NCBI RefSeq assembly: GCF_018687695.1
Contig: NZ_CP061303.1
Coordinates: 1,691,847-1,755,846, forward strand
From: Polynucleobacter sp. MG-6-Vaara-E2
Lineage (GTDB): Bacteria; Pseudomonadota; Gammaproteobacteria; Burkholderiales; Burkholderiaceae
Reading direction: 5' to 3'
DNA length: 64,000 nt
Both the position numbers and the translations under genes were made by a program. A model generated the notes under the pieces. It was not told the DNA's origin, searched no databases, and was given only the letters and a program-made list of their open reading frames with translations. Numbering within the stretch: position 1 is the stretch's first letter; every line of letters begins with the position of its first letter. Positions 51,708 through 60,483 of this stretch are shown piece after piece.

Positions 51708-54131
51708 ATGCATCGATTCATTATTCGCATAGTTCTGATATGTGGCATCTTATGGAATGGGGCATCATATGCCCACCCGATAAGTTCAGCAGAACAACGG
51801 TGGATCGATGCCCATCCCATAGTGCATTTCAGTATTCATGAAAAATATGCACCCTATCTTCAAAATCAAGATGAAGCAGGGATATTTAACCTGCTTCTAA
51901 AAAAACTGAGCAATCATACCCAACAAGAGTTTCGTCCGAAATGGAGAAAAACAGAACAAGAGGGATTGGAACAACTATCCAACGGTGAAGTTGACTTCAT
52001 CATTGATCCGCCGAGCATAAATGACAACTACCTTCGCTTCGGATCTTTATCGGAAGCTATCTTTTGGGGGCACGATGCAGTTATCACCAAGCGAAATAAG
52101 TTAAGTACTACTGCAATTGATCCAACCAATGTTGCTTACTTTGATCGCGGCTATGAGAATCCTCCCGCAAGTACTCACCTAGAACCACAGTTCTTCAATA
52201 ATTCCGATAAGTTACTGACTGCTCTAATTAAGAATGATGTGGAAGCTTTAATCCTACCCATACGCTTAGCTCAGCAACTTATTCAAAAAGTAAACGATCC
52301 ACAAATCCAACTAGATGGGATATATAACCGAGAGCCCTTTGCTTATCGCTGGTTGATTTCACATGAAGATGCACCACTTCATAGAGTTCTTAGTCACTTC
52401 CTCAATAATCTGGATCCTATAGAGTCGCGGGAACTCTTTGCGCTAGATTTCACTCAACCTGAAATCAGGAGTAGTCATTTAAAAGTTCTGCCCTGGCTAA
52501 GTACTTTTTTAATCTTGATTGGTGGCTGCACGCTCTTCTGGCGGATGCACAAAAGACGACAACTACAAGACCAAGAGGTAGCAGAACTACTCTCTTCAAA
52601 GGAGCTTGCAGAAAGAGCAAATGCTGCTAAGTCCTCTTTCCTCGCCACAATGAGCCATGAGATTCGTACCCCCATGAATGCAATTCTTGGGGTTCAGGAA
52701 ATACTCTTGAAGAGTCAAGAATTTCCAGCGCAGGCAAAGTCCTTACTCAAAAGCGCTAACACCTCAGCCAACTCTCTTTTGGGAATTCTGAATCAAGTTT
52801 TAGATCTCTCTAAGATAGAAGCAGGTAAGCTCACCTTAAATTTAGAGCCTTGCTGCTTAAATTCTTTAATTAATGATATTGACTCTGCGTATTCAGCGAT
52901 AGCTTATAAGCAAAACTTAATCCTACATACCTCGAAAGATCCACGCATAGCAGAAGCTCTCATGGTCGATGCTTTGCGCTTGCGTCAGATTTTGCAAAAC
53001 CTTATTAGTAATGCCATTAAATTTACTCGACAGGGAGAAATTTACTTCTCTATCAGCGTTCTAGCAGACGATCATGCTGGACAGTTAATAGAATTTCGGA
53101 TCATTGATACTGGGGTTGGTATGGGTGCAGACGAGATTGAGCTAGCACTACAAGCATTTGAACAGGTGCCCGGCAAAGGAATTCAAGAGCATGGCACCGG
53201 TCTTGGCTTAACGATCACCAATCACCTAGTCACCTCCATGAATAGCCAACTTTACTTTGAAAGTGCCCCTGGTTTTGGCAGCAATATTCATTTCTGCGTG
53301 GCATTTCCTCGAACAAGCATGGCCCCATCTAAAAATGAATACTCTTCATCCATAGGTCATAGCTCAGTCAAGTTCACTGCAAAAAATCCTCAGAATAGAG
53401 ATAAAGCCTTAAATGCTCTGGTAGTTGAGGATCATCCCGCAAGTAGGCAAATTATTTCTCTCCAATTGGAATCCCTAGGTATCAATGTCTTGGTTTGCGA
53501 TAACGCCCAAACAGCCCTACAAATGATTTCTGAGAATCATTTTGATCTATTAATGACCGATCAATCGATACCAGGTATGCAAGGTTCGGAATTAGCTAAA
53601 CAAATTCGAGCTTCTGGAAATCGAGATCTTGTCATCATTGGGGTAACGGCCGATATTTATGCCCTAGAGTCGCGCCATCAGTTTTTAGCAGCGGGCATGA
53701 ACGGTGTTCTCATTAAACCCCTAAGCCTGATGAGTCTTGAAAATGAATTAGTGCGGTATTTTCAAGCTGTTGAAGAAATAGAAAAGGCATGCTTCCCTAA
53801 AGAAGAATACTCATTTGATGCTTTTGCTAACTTGCTGAGGAATGAGCCAGAAAAGATATCAATTATTTTAAGTGAGATTAAGAAAGTTCATGATGAAGCT
53901 CTGCAGGCCATTGAAACAGAACTTCTCAGTGAACCCACCCTAGACAGCCTGATTCATAAGATCAAGGGCGGCGCTCAACTTCTAAGTGCAGGGCAATTTA
54001 TTCATTCCTGCGAATCTTTAGAAAAAGAGGAAGATTTTCATGGCAAGCTTGCTTCTTTTAGAGTGTTACTTATCCAGCAAAACCAAGTGATTGCCCGCTA
54101 TCAAGCAAAGTTTTCTAAGTCATCAATTTGA
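51708..54131 (+). CDS. BvgS/EvgS-like hybrid sensor kinase (VFT-HisKA-HATPase-REC-Hpt)
   Basis: 807 residues. Signal peptide about 1-22; one periplasmic Venus-flytrap domain of the SBP_bac_3 type (about 28-255, SAEQRWIDAHPIVHFSI start); membrane helix about 259-279; a short helical linker; HisKA with His317 (MSHEIRTPMN); ATPase with N-box Asn435 (NLISNAIKF), DTGVGMG (467-473) and GTGLGL (496-501); receiver with Glu574/Asp575, Asp618, Thr647 and Lys670; C-terminal Hpt with His750 (LIHKIKGGA). All phosphorelay residues are present. BvgS and EvgS have two flytrap domains and a PAS; here there is one and no room for a PAS. The signal is unknown. Confidence 0.9.
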   Translation: MHRFIIRIVLICGILWNGASYAHPISSAEQRWIDAHPIVHFSIHEKYAPYLQNQDEAGIFNLLLKKLSNHTQQEFRPKWRKTEQEGLEQLSNGEVDFIIDPPSINDNYLRFGSLSEAIFWGHDAVITKRNKLSTTAIDPTNVAYFDRGYENPPASTHLEPQFFNNSDKLLTALIKNDVEALILPIRLAQQLIQKVNDPQIQLDGIYNREPFAYRWLISHEDAPLHRVLSHFLNNLDPIESRELFALDFTQPEIRSSHLKVLPWLSTFLILIGGCTLFWRMHKRRQLQDQEVAELLSSKELAERANAAKSSFLATMSHEIRTPMNAILGVQEILLKSQEFPAQAKSLLKSANTSANSLLGILNQVLDLSKIEAGKLTLNLEPCCLNSLINDIDSAYSAIAYKQNLILHTSKDPRIAEALMVDALRLRQILQNLISNAIKFTRQGEIYFSISVLADDHAGQLIEFRIIDTGVGMGADEIELALQAFEQVPGKGIQEHGTGLGLTITNHLVTSMNSQLYFESAPGFGSNIHFCVAFPRTSMAPSKNEYSSSIGHSSVKFTAKNPQNRDKALNALVVEDHPASRQIISLQLESLGINVLVCDNAQTALQMISENHFDLLMTDQSIPGMQGSELAKQIRASGNRDLVIIGVTADIYALESRHQFLAAGMNGVLIKPLSLMSLENELVRYFQAVEEIEKACFPKEEYSFDAFANLLRNEPEKISIILSEIKKVHDEALQAIETELLSEPTLDSLIHKIKGGAQLLSAGQFIHSCESLEKEEDFHGKLASFRVLLIQQNQVIARYQAKFSKSSI

Positions 54132-54169
54132 GGCTTGCCTTCTATCGCCGTGGGTTTATTCTATGGTGA

Positions 54170-55702
54170 ATGAAAAAACGTATTTACCGGCTAACCCATC
54201 TGCTTTTAGCAATTTTATGGATTGGGCTCTCATGCACACCAATTACTACAAAAGCTCGGGATCTTTCAATCCCCGCTGCCATTACGAATAGTCTAGAGCG
54301 CAACCAAATTCCATTAGACGCAGTGAGCATCTCCGTAGTTGAGATTGAGCCTAACAAACTTGGGAAACATACAGCCAAAAGTGTTCTGGAGTGGCGTGCG
54401 CAAAATGCGATGAATCCTGCCTCGACTATGAAGATTCTCACAACACTAGCAGGCTTAGATGTTCTCGGTCCACAGTATCGCTGGCAGACGAAAATATTTA
54501 CCGATGGCTTTATTCGTCAGGACACACTCAAAGGGAATCTCTATTTACAGGGCAGCGGCGATCCAAAACTTATCCCCGAAGAACTTGCTAAGCTCATGAA
54601 AGACTTGCAAGCTCTCGGTATTCAAAAAATCGATGGGAATTTATTTTTTGACCGAAGTGCTTACGCTCCTAGCGTGATGGAACACAGCACAATTGACGGG
54701 GAATCACTTCGCGCCTATAACGTGCCGCCTGATCCCCTGCTTTATGCATTTAGAACGTTATCTTTTCAAATTGGAAAGTCACGTACTGGTAACTCCATTG
54801 ACATTAGTTACACTCCCGCACTTTCTCAGCTGAAGGTAAATAATCAAATGAAATTGGTTGATCGGCCTTGTGATAACTGGAAAAGTAATACTCACTTCAA
54901 ACTTGATCCCGAATCTGTAACCAATACAGATCAAGCACTCACCGCTCAGTTCTCCGGCATCTTTCCAAGCTCTTGCGGGGAAGTTAATTACAACGTTGCA
55001 GCCCTAGATGCGAATACCTTCTTAACTCAGGGATTTGCGGCGGCTTGGGAATTGTCTGGAGGCACTTGGGTGAACCCACCAATTGGGAAAGATGCTGCCG
55101 TACCACTTGCAGCAAAACTACTCCTGCAATTTGAAGGTATCAGTCTTGCTGATGATGTGCAGGATATAAATAAGTACTCCAATAATGTCATGGCACGTCA
55201 GCTATTGCTAACACTAGCGCTGGAGAAAATGGGTAAACCAGCAACGACTGCAAACGGTGAGCACGTTATTCAGAGTTGGCTAAAACAGAACGGTTTGAAT
55301 TTCTCAGGACTGATCATTGAGAATGGCTCAGGACTCTCACGCAATGAAGCTATATCTGCCGGACAAATGAATCAATTGTTACTCACTGCACGCAATCTAC
55401 CAATTGGGGAGATTTTTTATAGTAGCCTTCCCATTGCTGGTGTTGATGGAACGATGCGTCATCGACTCATGACTCAACTGCGTAAATTTTTACATCCCAA
55501 GAAAAAGCCTGAAGCTAGAATTAAAACAGGATCGCTTTCTGATGTACGTGCGATTTCAGGATACGTCCTGAGTAAATCTGGAAAACTATATGCTGTGAGT
55601 TCGTTTATTAATCATCCCAACGCCTGGAGAGGCTTGGATGCTCACGATCAATTACTATCGTGGTTACTTGAGGATGGCCCTGAACCAAAACAGGCGCGCT
55701 GA
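54170..55702 (+). CDS. dacB: D-alanyl-D-alanine carboxypeptidase/endopeptidase (PBP4 type)
   Basis: Periplasmic class C penicillin-binding protein that trims or opens peptidoglycan cross-links. The 510-residue protein has a signal peptide (about 1-29), the SxxK motif STMK at 85-88 (AMNPASTMKIL), the SxN motif in YSNNVMAR near 336 and KTG in RIKTGSLSDVRAISG near 451. It follows the hybrid kinase by 38 bases and may share its transcript. Its last 55 bases overlap the 3' end of the convergent tsaC gene. Confidence 0.93.
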   Translation: MKKRIYRLTHLLLAILWIGLSCTPITTKARDLSIPAAITNSLERNQIPLDAVSISVVEIEPNKLGKHTAKSVLEWRAQNAMNPASTMKILTTLAGLDVLGPQYRWQTKIFTDGFIRQDTLKGNLYLQGSGDPKLIPEELAKLMKDLQALGIQKIDGNLFFDRSAYAPSVMEHSTIDGESLRAYNVPPDPLLYAFRTLSFQIGKSRTGNSIDISYTPALSQLKVNNQMKLVDRPCDNWKSNTHFKLDPESVTNTDQALTAQFSGIFPSSCGEVNYNVAALDANTFLTQGFAAAWELSGGTWVNPPIGKDAAVPLAAKLLLQFEGISLADDVQDINKYSNNVMARQLLLTLALEKMGKPATTANGEHVIQSWLKQNGLNFSGLIIENGSGLSRNEAISAGQMNQLLLTARNLPIGEIFYSSLPIAGVDGTMRHRLMTQLRKFLHPKKKPEARIKTGSLSDVRAISGYVLSKSGKLYAVSSFINHPNAWRGLDAHDQLLSWLLEDGPEPKQAR

Positions 55703-56736
55703 AGTCGATCTCTTACCCCATCCCACTCCTCGCCTACTGGCGGCTCAGGAAATAAAATGAGGTCCCAACCTTGTTGATCTAAGTCTCTCAAAGAACGATA
55801 AAGGCGACTAGCAAAAGTTCCGCTATCACTAGGCACTTCAACTTCCTCGAAGTGAACAGATGGATGACCATCATCACCTAAAGAAGATTCAAAATCCCAA
55901 ACTGCTACAGCAACCCTAGACTTTGTATCCGGGAACTCACTAAGTGCATCCAAGACTCTTCCAGGTGCATATAGACGTAAAGGGGTTGTTGGTGCGTAAT
56001 GCGCTTTTAGACTTCCCGATACTCTAGGCAGGCTATCTCCAGTCTTAAATTGTTCGCCTGCTTGATAAACTTTAATTCCTGTTTTAGCCAAAATCTCTTT
56101 GGGAGTAATTAATCCTGGGCGAAGCAATACTGGGTGATCGCTACTGGATAAATCAATGATGGTCGACTCAATACCCACCTCGCAGTCACCACCATCTAAA
56201 ACCATTAATCCAAGCTCACCTTCAAACTCATGACGAACATCTGCTGCGCTAGTAGGAGATACTTTGCCAAAACGATTGGCCGAAGGCGCAACTACTCCAC
56301 TCCTAAATTTTCTTAATAACTCCTGAGCCATTGGGTGTGCTGGAGCACGAATCGCGACAGTATCTTGGCCGCCAGTAATCTCACTTAAGACACTCTTGTC
56401 TTTTTTGAAAACCAAGGTTAAAGGGCCAGGCCAAAATGCATTGATTAGCTTTAAAGCATCCTCAGAGAGATCTCTGACCCATGGCACCAGCACTGGAGCC
56501 CAATCCACCTGAGTTTGATCAAATCTATCCGGTGCTGCTAAGTGCACAATCAAAGGATGGTTAGATGGTCTACCTTTGGTAGCGAAGACCTTCTTAATAG
56601 CCTCAGGATTTTTTGCATCGGCACCTAAGCCGTAGACCGTCTCCGTTGGGAAAGCAACTAAGCCACCATCGCGCAAGGTTTGCACTGCTTCATCGATCAC
56701 TGCCGATGATTGCAGTGGCGTACTATCGCTGGACAT
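55648..56736 (-). CDS. tsaC: L-threonylcarbamoyladenylate synthase (Sua5 type)
   Basis: Makes threonylcarbamoyl-AMP, precursor of the t6A base in ANN-decoding tRNAs. The 362-residue protein has the YrdC domain (about 10-210: GGLVAFPTETVYGLGADA, KGRPSNHPLIVHL and SANRFGKVSPT) and the extra C-terminal Sua5 domain (about 240-345, with LPRVSGSLKAHYAP at the hinge). It is therefore the long Sua5 form rather than short TsaC. It starts 3 bases after purK on the minus strand. Its 3' end overlaps dacB by 55 bases. Confidence 0.92.
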   Translation of the reverse strand: MSSDSTPLQSSAVIDEAVQTLRDGGLVAFPTETVYGLGADAKNPEAIKKVFATKGRPSNHPLIVHLAAPDRFDQTQVDWAPVLVPWVRDLSEDALKLINAFWPGPLTLVFKKDKSVLSEITGGQDTVAIRAPAHPMAQELLRKFRSGVVAPSANRFGKVSPTSAADVRHEFEGELGLMVLDGGDCEVGIESTIIDLSSSDHPVLLRPGLITPKEILAKTGIKVYQAGEQFKTGDSLPRVSGSLKAHYAPTTPLRLYAPGRVLDALSEFPDTKSRVAVAVWDFESSLGDDGHPSVHFEEVEVPSDSGTFASRLYRSLRDLDQQGWDLILFPEPPVGEEWDGVRDRLQRACFGSGPSSSNHDSN

Positions 56737-56739
56737 TTT

Positions 56740-57924
56740 CTAGGGCTCGATACCTAATTCAGTGGCGACAGCTGCGCAGTTCTGACGCGCTTCATTGAGA
56801 GCCTCACCCAAGCAATTAATATGGCCCATCTTTCTGCCAATACGAGGGGCTGACTTGCCGTAGAGATGCAATTTCGCATCAGGATGAGCGAGCACTTTAT
56901 TCCAAGCGGGCTCTTTAACTTGATCTTCACTACCCTCATACCAAAGATCACCCAATAAGTTCAACATAGACACGGGAGCTAACTGACGGGTATCTCCCAG
57001 AGGCAAACGTGCCATCGCTCTTACTTGCTGCTCAAACTGGCTACTGACACAGGCGTCCATCGTATAGTGTCCAGAGTTATGAGGACGAGGGGCAATTTCA
57101 TTTGCAACAATATCGCCATTCTTTAGAACAAAGAATTCAACACAAAGCACACCTACATAATCAATTTTTCGAATGAGTGCCTTCGCAGCATCAATAATCT
57201 TTTTCTCTTGGGCAGGCTTGAGTGATGGTGCAGGAACTGTAGAGGTATGCAAAATACCATCACGATGAATGTTTTGAGAAACAGGGTAGGCAACCACAGC
57301 ATCATCGTAGCCGCGCACTACCAAAGCAGATACTTCAAAGTCCAACTCCATGCGCTTTTCCAGCACACAGGGTACCTTGCCTAACTCCACCCAAGCGGCA
57401 GGAAGGTCTTCAGCCGTAGGCACAGTAATCTGACCCTTACCGTCATAACCCATGCGGGCCGTCTTCAGAATTCCAGGAAAAAGATCTGCTGGGGTATGCG
57501 CAATATCAGCATCATGCTCAATTACGAAATTAGGAGCCGGGCCAATATTAGTTTCAGATTTCCAGGTTGCTAAGAAATTTTTCTCAGCGATACGATTTTG
57601 CGCCAAAGAAACACAACTACTCCGGGGGGCAACAAACACTCCCAATGACTCAAGCTCATCCAAAGCTTGCGCTGGAACATTTTCAAACTCAGTGCTCACT
57701 GATGCACAGAGTGAGGCCATCTCTTTTAAGGCAGCAGAATCTGTGTAATCAGCTTGAATAAACTTTTCAGCAATTGAGCCCGCGGGACTATCGGACCCTG
57801 GATCTAACACACAAACTTTGTAGCCCATGGCTTGGGCCGCCTGAGTAAACATCCGCCCTAATTGACCACCGCCCAAAATTCCCAAATACGAACCCGGTAA
57901 GATGGGTTCCATATGATCTGCCAT
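56740..57924 (-). CDS. purK: N5-carboxyaminoimidazole ribonucleotide synthase
   Basis: ATP-grasp enzyme that carboxylates aminoimidazole ribonucleotide with bicarbonate. The 394-residue protein begins with LGILGGGQLGRMFTQAAQAMGY, has KTARMGYDGKGQ in the ATP lid and VNEIAPRPHNSGHYTMDAC in the catalytic core (here IVANEIAPRPHNSGHYT). It works with PurE, whose gene ends 4 bases before its start. It is in line with purC and glycolysis genes on the minus strand. Confidence 0.96.
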   Translation of the reverse strand: MADHMEPILPGSYLGILGGGQLGRMFTQAAQAMGYKVCVLDPGSDSPAGSIAEKFIQADYTDSAALKEMASLCASVSTEFENVPAQALDELESLGVFVAPRSSCVSLAQNRIAEKNFLATWKSETNIGPAPNFVIEHDADIAHTPADLFPGILKTARMGYDGKGQITVPTAEDLPAAWVELGKVPCVLEKRMELDFEVSALVVRGYDDAVVAYPVSQNIHRDGILHTSTVPAPSLKPAQEKKIIDAAKALIRKIDYVGVLCVEFFVLKNGDIVANEIAPRPHNSGHYTMDACVSSQFEQQVRAMARLPLGDTRQLAPVSMLNLLGDLWYEGSEDQVKEPAWNKVLAHPDAKLHLYGKSAPRIGRKMGHINCLGEALNEARQNCAAVATELGIEP

Positions 57925-57928
57925 GTAA

Positions 57929-58423
57929 TTAATATCCCGGCAGATTCATTGAGCGTGCAGTATCAGACTGCTTCGCACGAAACTCTTCTAAACGCTTAGC
58001 TAAATCAGCATCATGCAAAGCTAAGCCTGCAATCACATGTAATGCGGCATTTGCTGCGCCCGCCTCACCAATTGCAAAAGTAGCGACGGGGATACCTTTA
58101 GGCATCTGTACGATGGAATATAAAGAATCTTCTCCACGCAAATATTTACTTGCAACTGGAACACCGTAAACCGGAACAATAGTTTTGGAAGCTAGCATGC
58201 CCGGCAAGTGAGCAGCGCCGCCTGCACCAGCAATAATTGCTTGCAAGCCATTTTTCTGAGCATTTTCAGCATACTGAAACATATCATCAGGCATGCGGTG
58301 CGCAGAGAGGACTTTCGCTTCGTGAGCAATACCAAATTGCTCGAGCATCTGAGCAGCGTGCTGCATAGTGTCCCAATCTGAATTGGAACCCATCACTATT
58401 CCGACTATTGGCTTCTTGCTCAT
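57929..58423 (-). CDS. purE: N5-carboxyaminoimidazole ribonucleotide mutase
   Basis: Moves the carboxyl group of N5-CAIR to give CAIR. The 164-residue class I PurE has GIVMGSNSDWDTM (about 8-20), LSAHRMPDDMFQYA and GAGGAAHLPGMLAS, the full active-site set. It is 4 bases upstream of purK and 39 bases downstream of purC, forming purC-purE-purK. Confidence 0.97.
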   Translation of the reverse strand: MSKKPIVGIVMGSNSDWDTMQHAAQMLEQFGIAHEAKVLSAHRMPDDMFQYAENAQKNGLQAIIAGAGGAAHLPGMLASKTIVPVYGVPVASKYLRGEDSLYSIVQMPKGIPVATFAIGEAGAANAALHVIAGLALHDADLAKRLEEFRAKQSDTARSMNLPGY

Positions 58424-58462
58424 TTACCTCTCCAAATGCCCTAAATATCAACTAAGGATCTA

Positions 58463-59359
58463 TTATCCCTGAGTTAAGCGAGTTAGGGCCTCACGGTACT
58501 TTTGGGCGGTCTTTTCAATAACGTCAGCAGGCAACTCGGGTGCAGGGGCTGTCTTAGGCCATAACTTACCGTTCACTTGAGCGGTTTCTAGCCAATCACG
58601 GACAAATTGCTTATCGTAAGACGGTGGATTTGAGCCAACATAATAGGTTTCTGCAGGCCAGAAACGGGAAGAATCAGCCGTCAGGATCTCATCCATTAAG
58701 ACCAATTGACCAGCATCATCCAAGCCGAACTCAAACTTGGTATCCGCAATAATGATTCCGCGAGTAGCTGCATATTCAGAAGCTTCTTTATAAAGACGAA
58801 TACTCACTTCACGAATTTGATTTGCGAGCTTCTCACCAATAAGCTCAATCACTTTTTCAAACGAGATATTTTCATCGTGCTCGCCAACTTCCGCTTTAGC
58901 AGCTGGAGTAAAAATCGGCTCTGGTAACTTTTGCGCATTCTCTAGTCCCGCAGGTAATGCGATACCACATACCTTGCCAGTTTCTTGATAGTCTTTCCAA
59001 CCGCTGCCAGCCAAATAGCCGCGCACAACTGCTTCAACCAGAATTGGCTTTAACCGCTTTGCCACTACTGCGCGTCCTTTAACCTGCTCCACTTCATCGA
59101 TAGGAACAACAGTGGCTGGATCAATTCCAGTCAAATGGTTTGGGATTACCTTGCCCAATTTATCGAACCAGAAGTTCGCCATTTGATTGAGAACAATACC
59201 TTTTTCTGGAATAGGCTCACCCATCACAACGTCAAATGCAGATAAGCGATCCGTTGTAATCATCAAAAGCTTGTCATCACCTAATGCATACACATCACGT
59301 ACCTTACCTTTAGAGAGCAAAGGCAGTGACTTAATAGAAGTTGCGTAGAGAGCTGGCAT
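58463..59359 (-). CDS. purC: SAICAR synthetase
   Basis: Joins CAIR and aspartate in purine synthesis. The 298-residue protein is the longer form found in Burkholderiales and yeast-like PurC, with SKGKVRDVYALGDDKLLMITTDRLSAFDVVM at the N-terminus, VEAVVRGYLAGSGWKDYQ and IADTKFEFGLDDAGQLVLMDEI at the metal/ATP site. It starts 8 bases after fba. The product feeds purB, encoded at 39053-40432. Confidence 0.96.
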   Translation of the reverse strand: MPALYATSIKSLPLLSKGKVRDVYALGDDKLLMITTDRLSAFDVVMGEPIPEKGIVLNQMANFWFDKLGKVIPNHLTGIDPATVVPIDEVEQVKGRAVVAKRLKPILVEAVVRGYLAGSGWKDYQETGKVCGIALPAGLENAQKLPEPIFTPAAKAEVGEHDENISFEKVIELIGEKLANQIREVSIRLYKEASEYAATRGIIIADTKFEFGLDDAGQLVLMDEILTADSSRFWPAETYYVGSNPPSYDKQFVRDWLETAQVNGKLWPKTAPAPELPADVIEKTAQKYREALTRLTQG

Positions 59360-59367
59360 GTTTTAGA

Positions 59368-60432
59368 TCACTTCACAATCTGAGCTAACTTGCCGCTCTT
59401 GTATAGCTCTGCCATTTTTTCTAATGGGATAGGCTTAATTTTGGAAGCTTGACCGGCAGAACCAAATGCTTGGAAGCGTGCAATGCAGACTTTCTTAGCG
59501 GCTTCACGAGCCGGCTTCAAATAATCTCGTGGGTCAAATTTACTTGGATTCTCGAACATATAACGGCGGATGGCGCCTGTCATTGCCAAGCGAATATCAG
59601 TATCAATATTGATTTTGCGAACGCCATTCTTGATGCCCTCTTGAATTTCTTCAACAGGAACACCATAAGTCTCTTTCATGTCGCCACCGAACTCACGAAT
59701 CTCTGCAAGCAGTTCTTGTGGAACACTAGAGGAACCATGCATTACGAGATGTGTATTCGGAATACGCGCATGAATTTCTTTAATGCGATCGATTGCCAAA
59801 ATATCGCCAGTTGGCTTTTTGGTGAACTTATATGCGCCATGACTAGTGCCAATTGCAATTGCCAAAGCATCACACTGAGTCGCTTTTACAAAATCAGCGG
59901 CTTGCTCTACATCAGTCAGTAACTGTTCACGGGTCATCGTGCCATCTGCACCATGACCATCTTCTTTATCACCTTTCATCGTTTCTAATGAACCCAATAC
60001 GCCAAGCTCTGCCTCTACTGTCACTCCGATGGAATGAGAGAACTTCACTACCTCTCTCGATACATCTACGTTGTACTCGTAACTGGCAACAGACTTTCCA
60101 TCGGCCTCCAATGAACCGTCCATCATGACGCTAGTAAAACCGCTCTTGATTGCAGCCATGCAAACCGCCGGGCTTTGACCATGGTCTTGGTGCATCACGA
60201 CTGGGATATGAGGGTAGGCCTCAACTGCAGCAGAAATTAAATGACGTAAGAATGCTTCTCCAGCATATTTACGTGCGCCAGCAGATGCTTGCATGATCAC
60301 TGGGGAATCAGCCTCATTAGCCGCCTCCATGATCGCAGTCACTTGCTCCAAGTTGTTGACGTTAAAAGCCGGTAAACCATAGCCATTTTCGGCCGCATGA
60401 TCCAAGAGTTGTCGTAAAGATACTAAAGCCAT
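59368..60432 (-). CDS. fba: Fructose-bisphosphate aldolase, class II
   Basis: Zinc aldolase of glycolysis and gluconeogenesis. The 354-residue protein has PVVMHQDHGQS (His81, Asp83, His84; zinc and catalytic region), GVTVEAELGVLGS, AIGTSHGAYKF and the phosphate-binding NTHLVMHGSSSVPQE and KINIDTDIRLA. It matches the CbbA-type class II enzymes of betaproteobacteria. It follows pyk by 51 bases and precedes purC by 8. Confidence 0.96.
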   Translation of the reverse strand: MALVSLRQLLDHAAENGYGLPAFNVNNLEQVTAIMEAANEADSPVIMQASAGARKYAGEAFLRHLISAAVEAYPHIPVVMHQDHGQSPAVCMAAIKSGFTSVMMDGSLEADGKSVASYEYNVDVSREVVKFSHSIGVTVEAELGVLGSLETMKGDKEDGHGADGTMTREQLLTDVEQAADFVKATQCDALAIAIGTSHGAYKFTKKPTGDILAIDRIKEIHARIPNTHLVMHGSSSVPQELLAEIREFGGDMKETYGVPVEEIQEGIKNGVRKINIDTDIRLAMTGAIRRYMFENPSKFDPRDYLKPAREAAKKVCIARFQAFGSAGQASKIKPIPLEKMAELYKSGKLAQIVK

Positions 60433-60483
60433 GATGTTCTCTTTATTTGTATGAAGTTAATAATTGAAATGGAATGAATGTGT

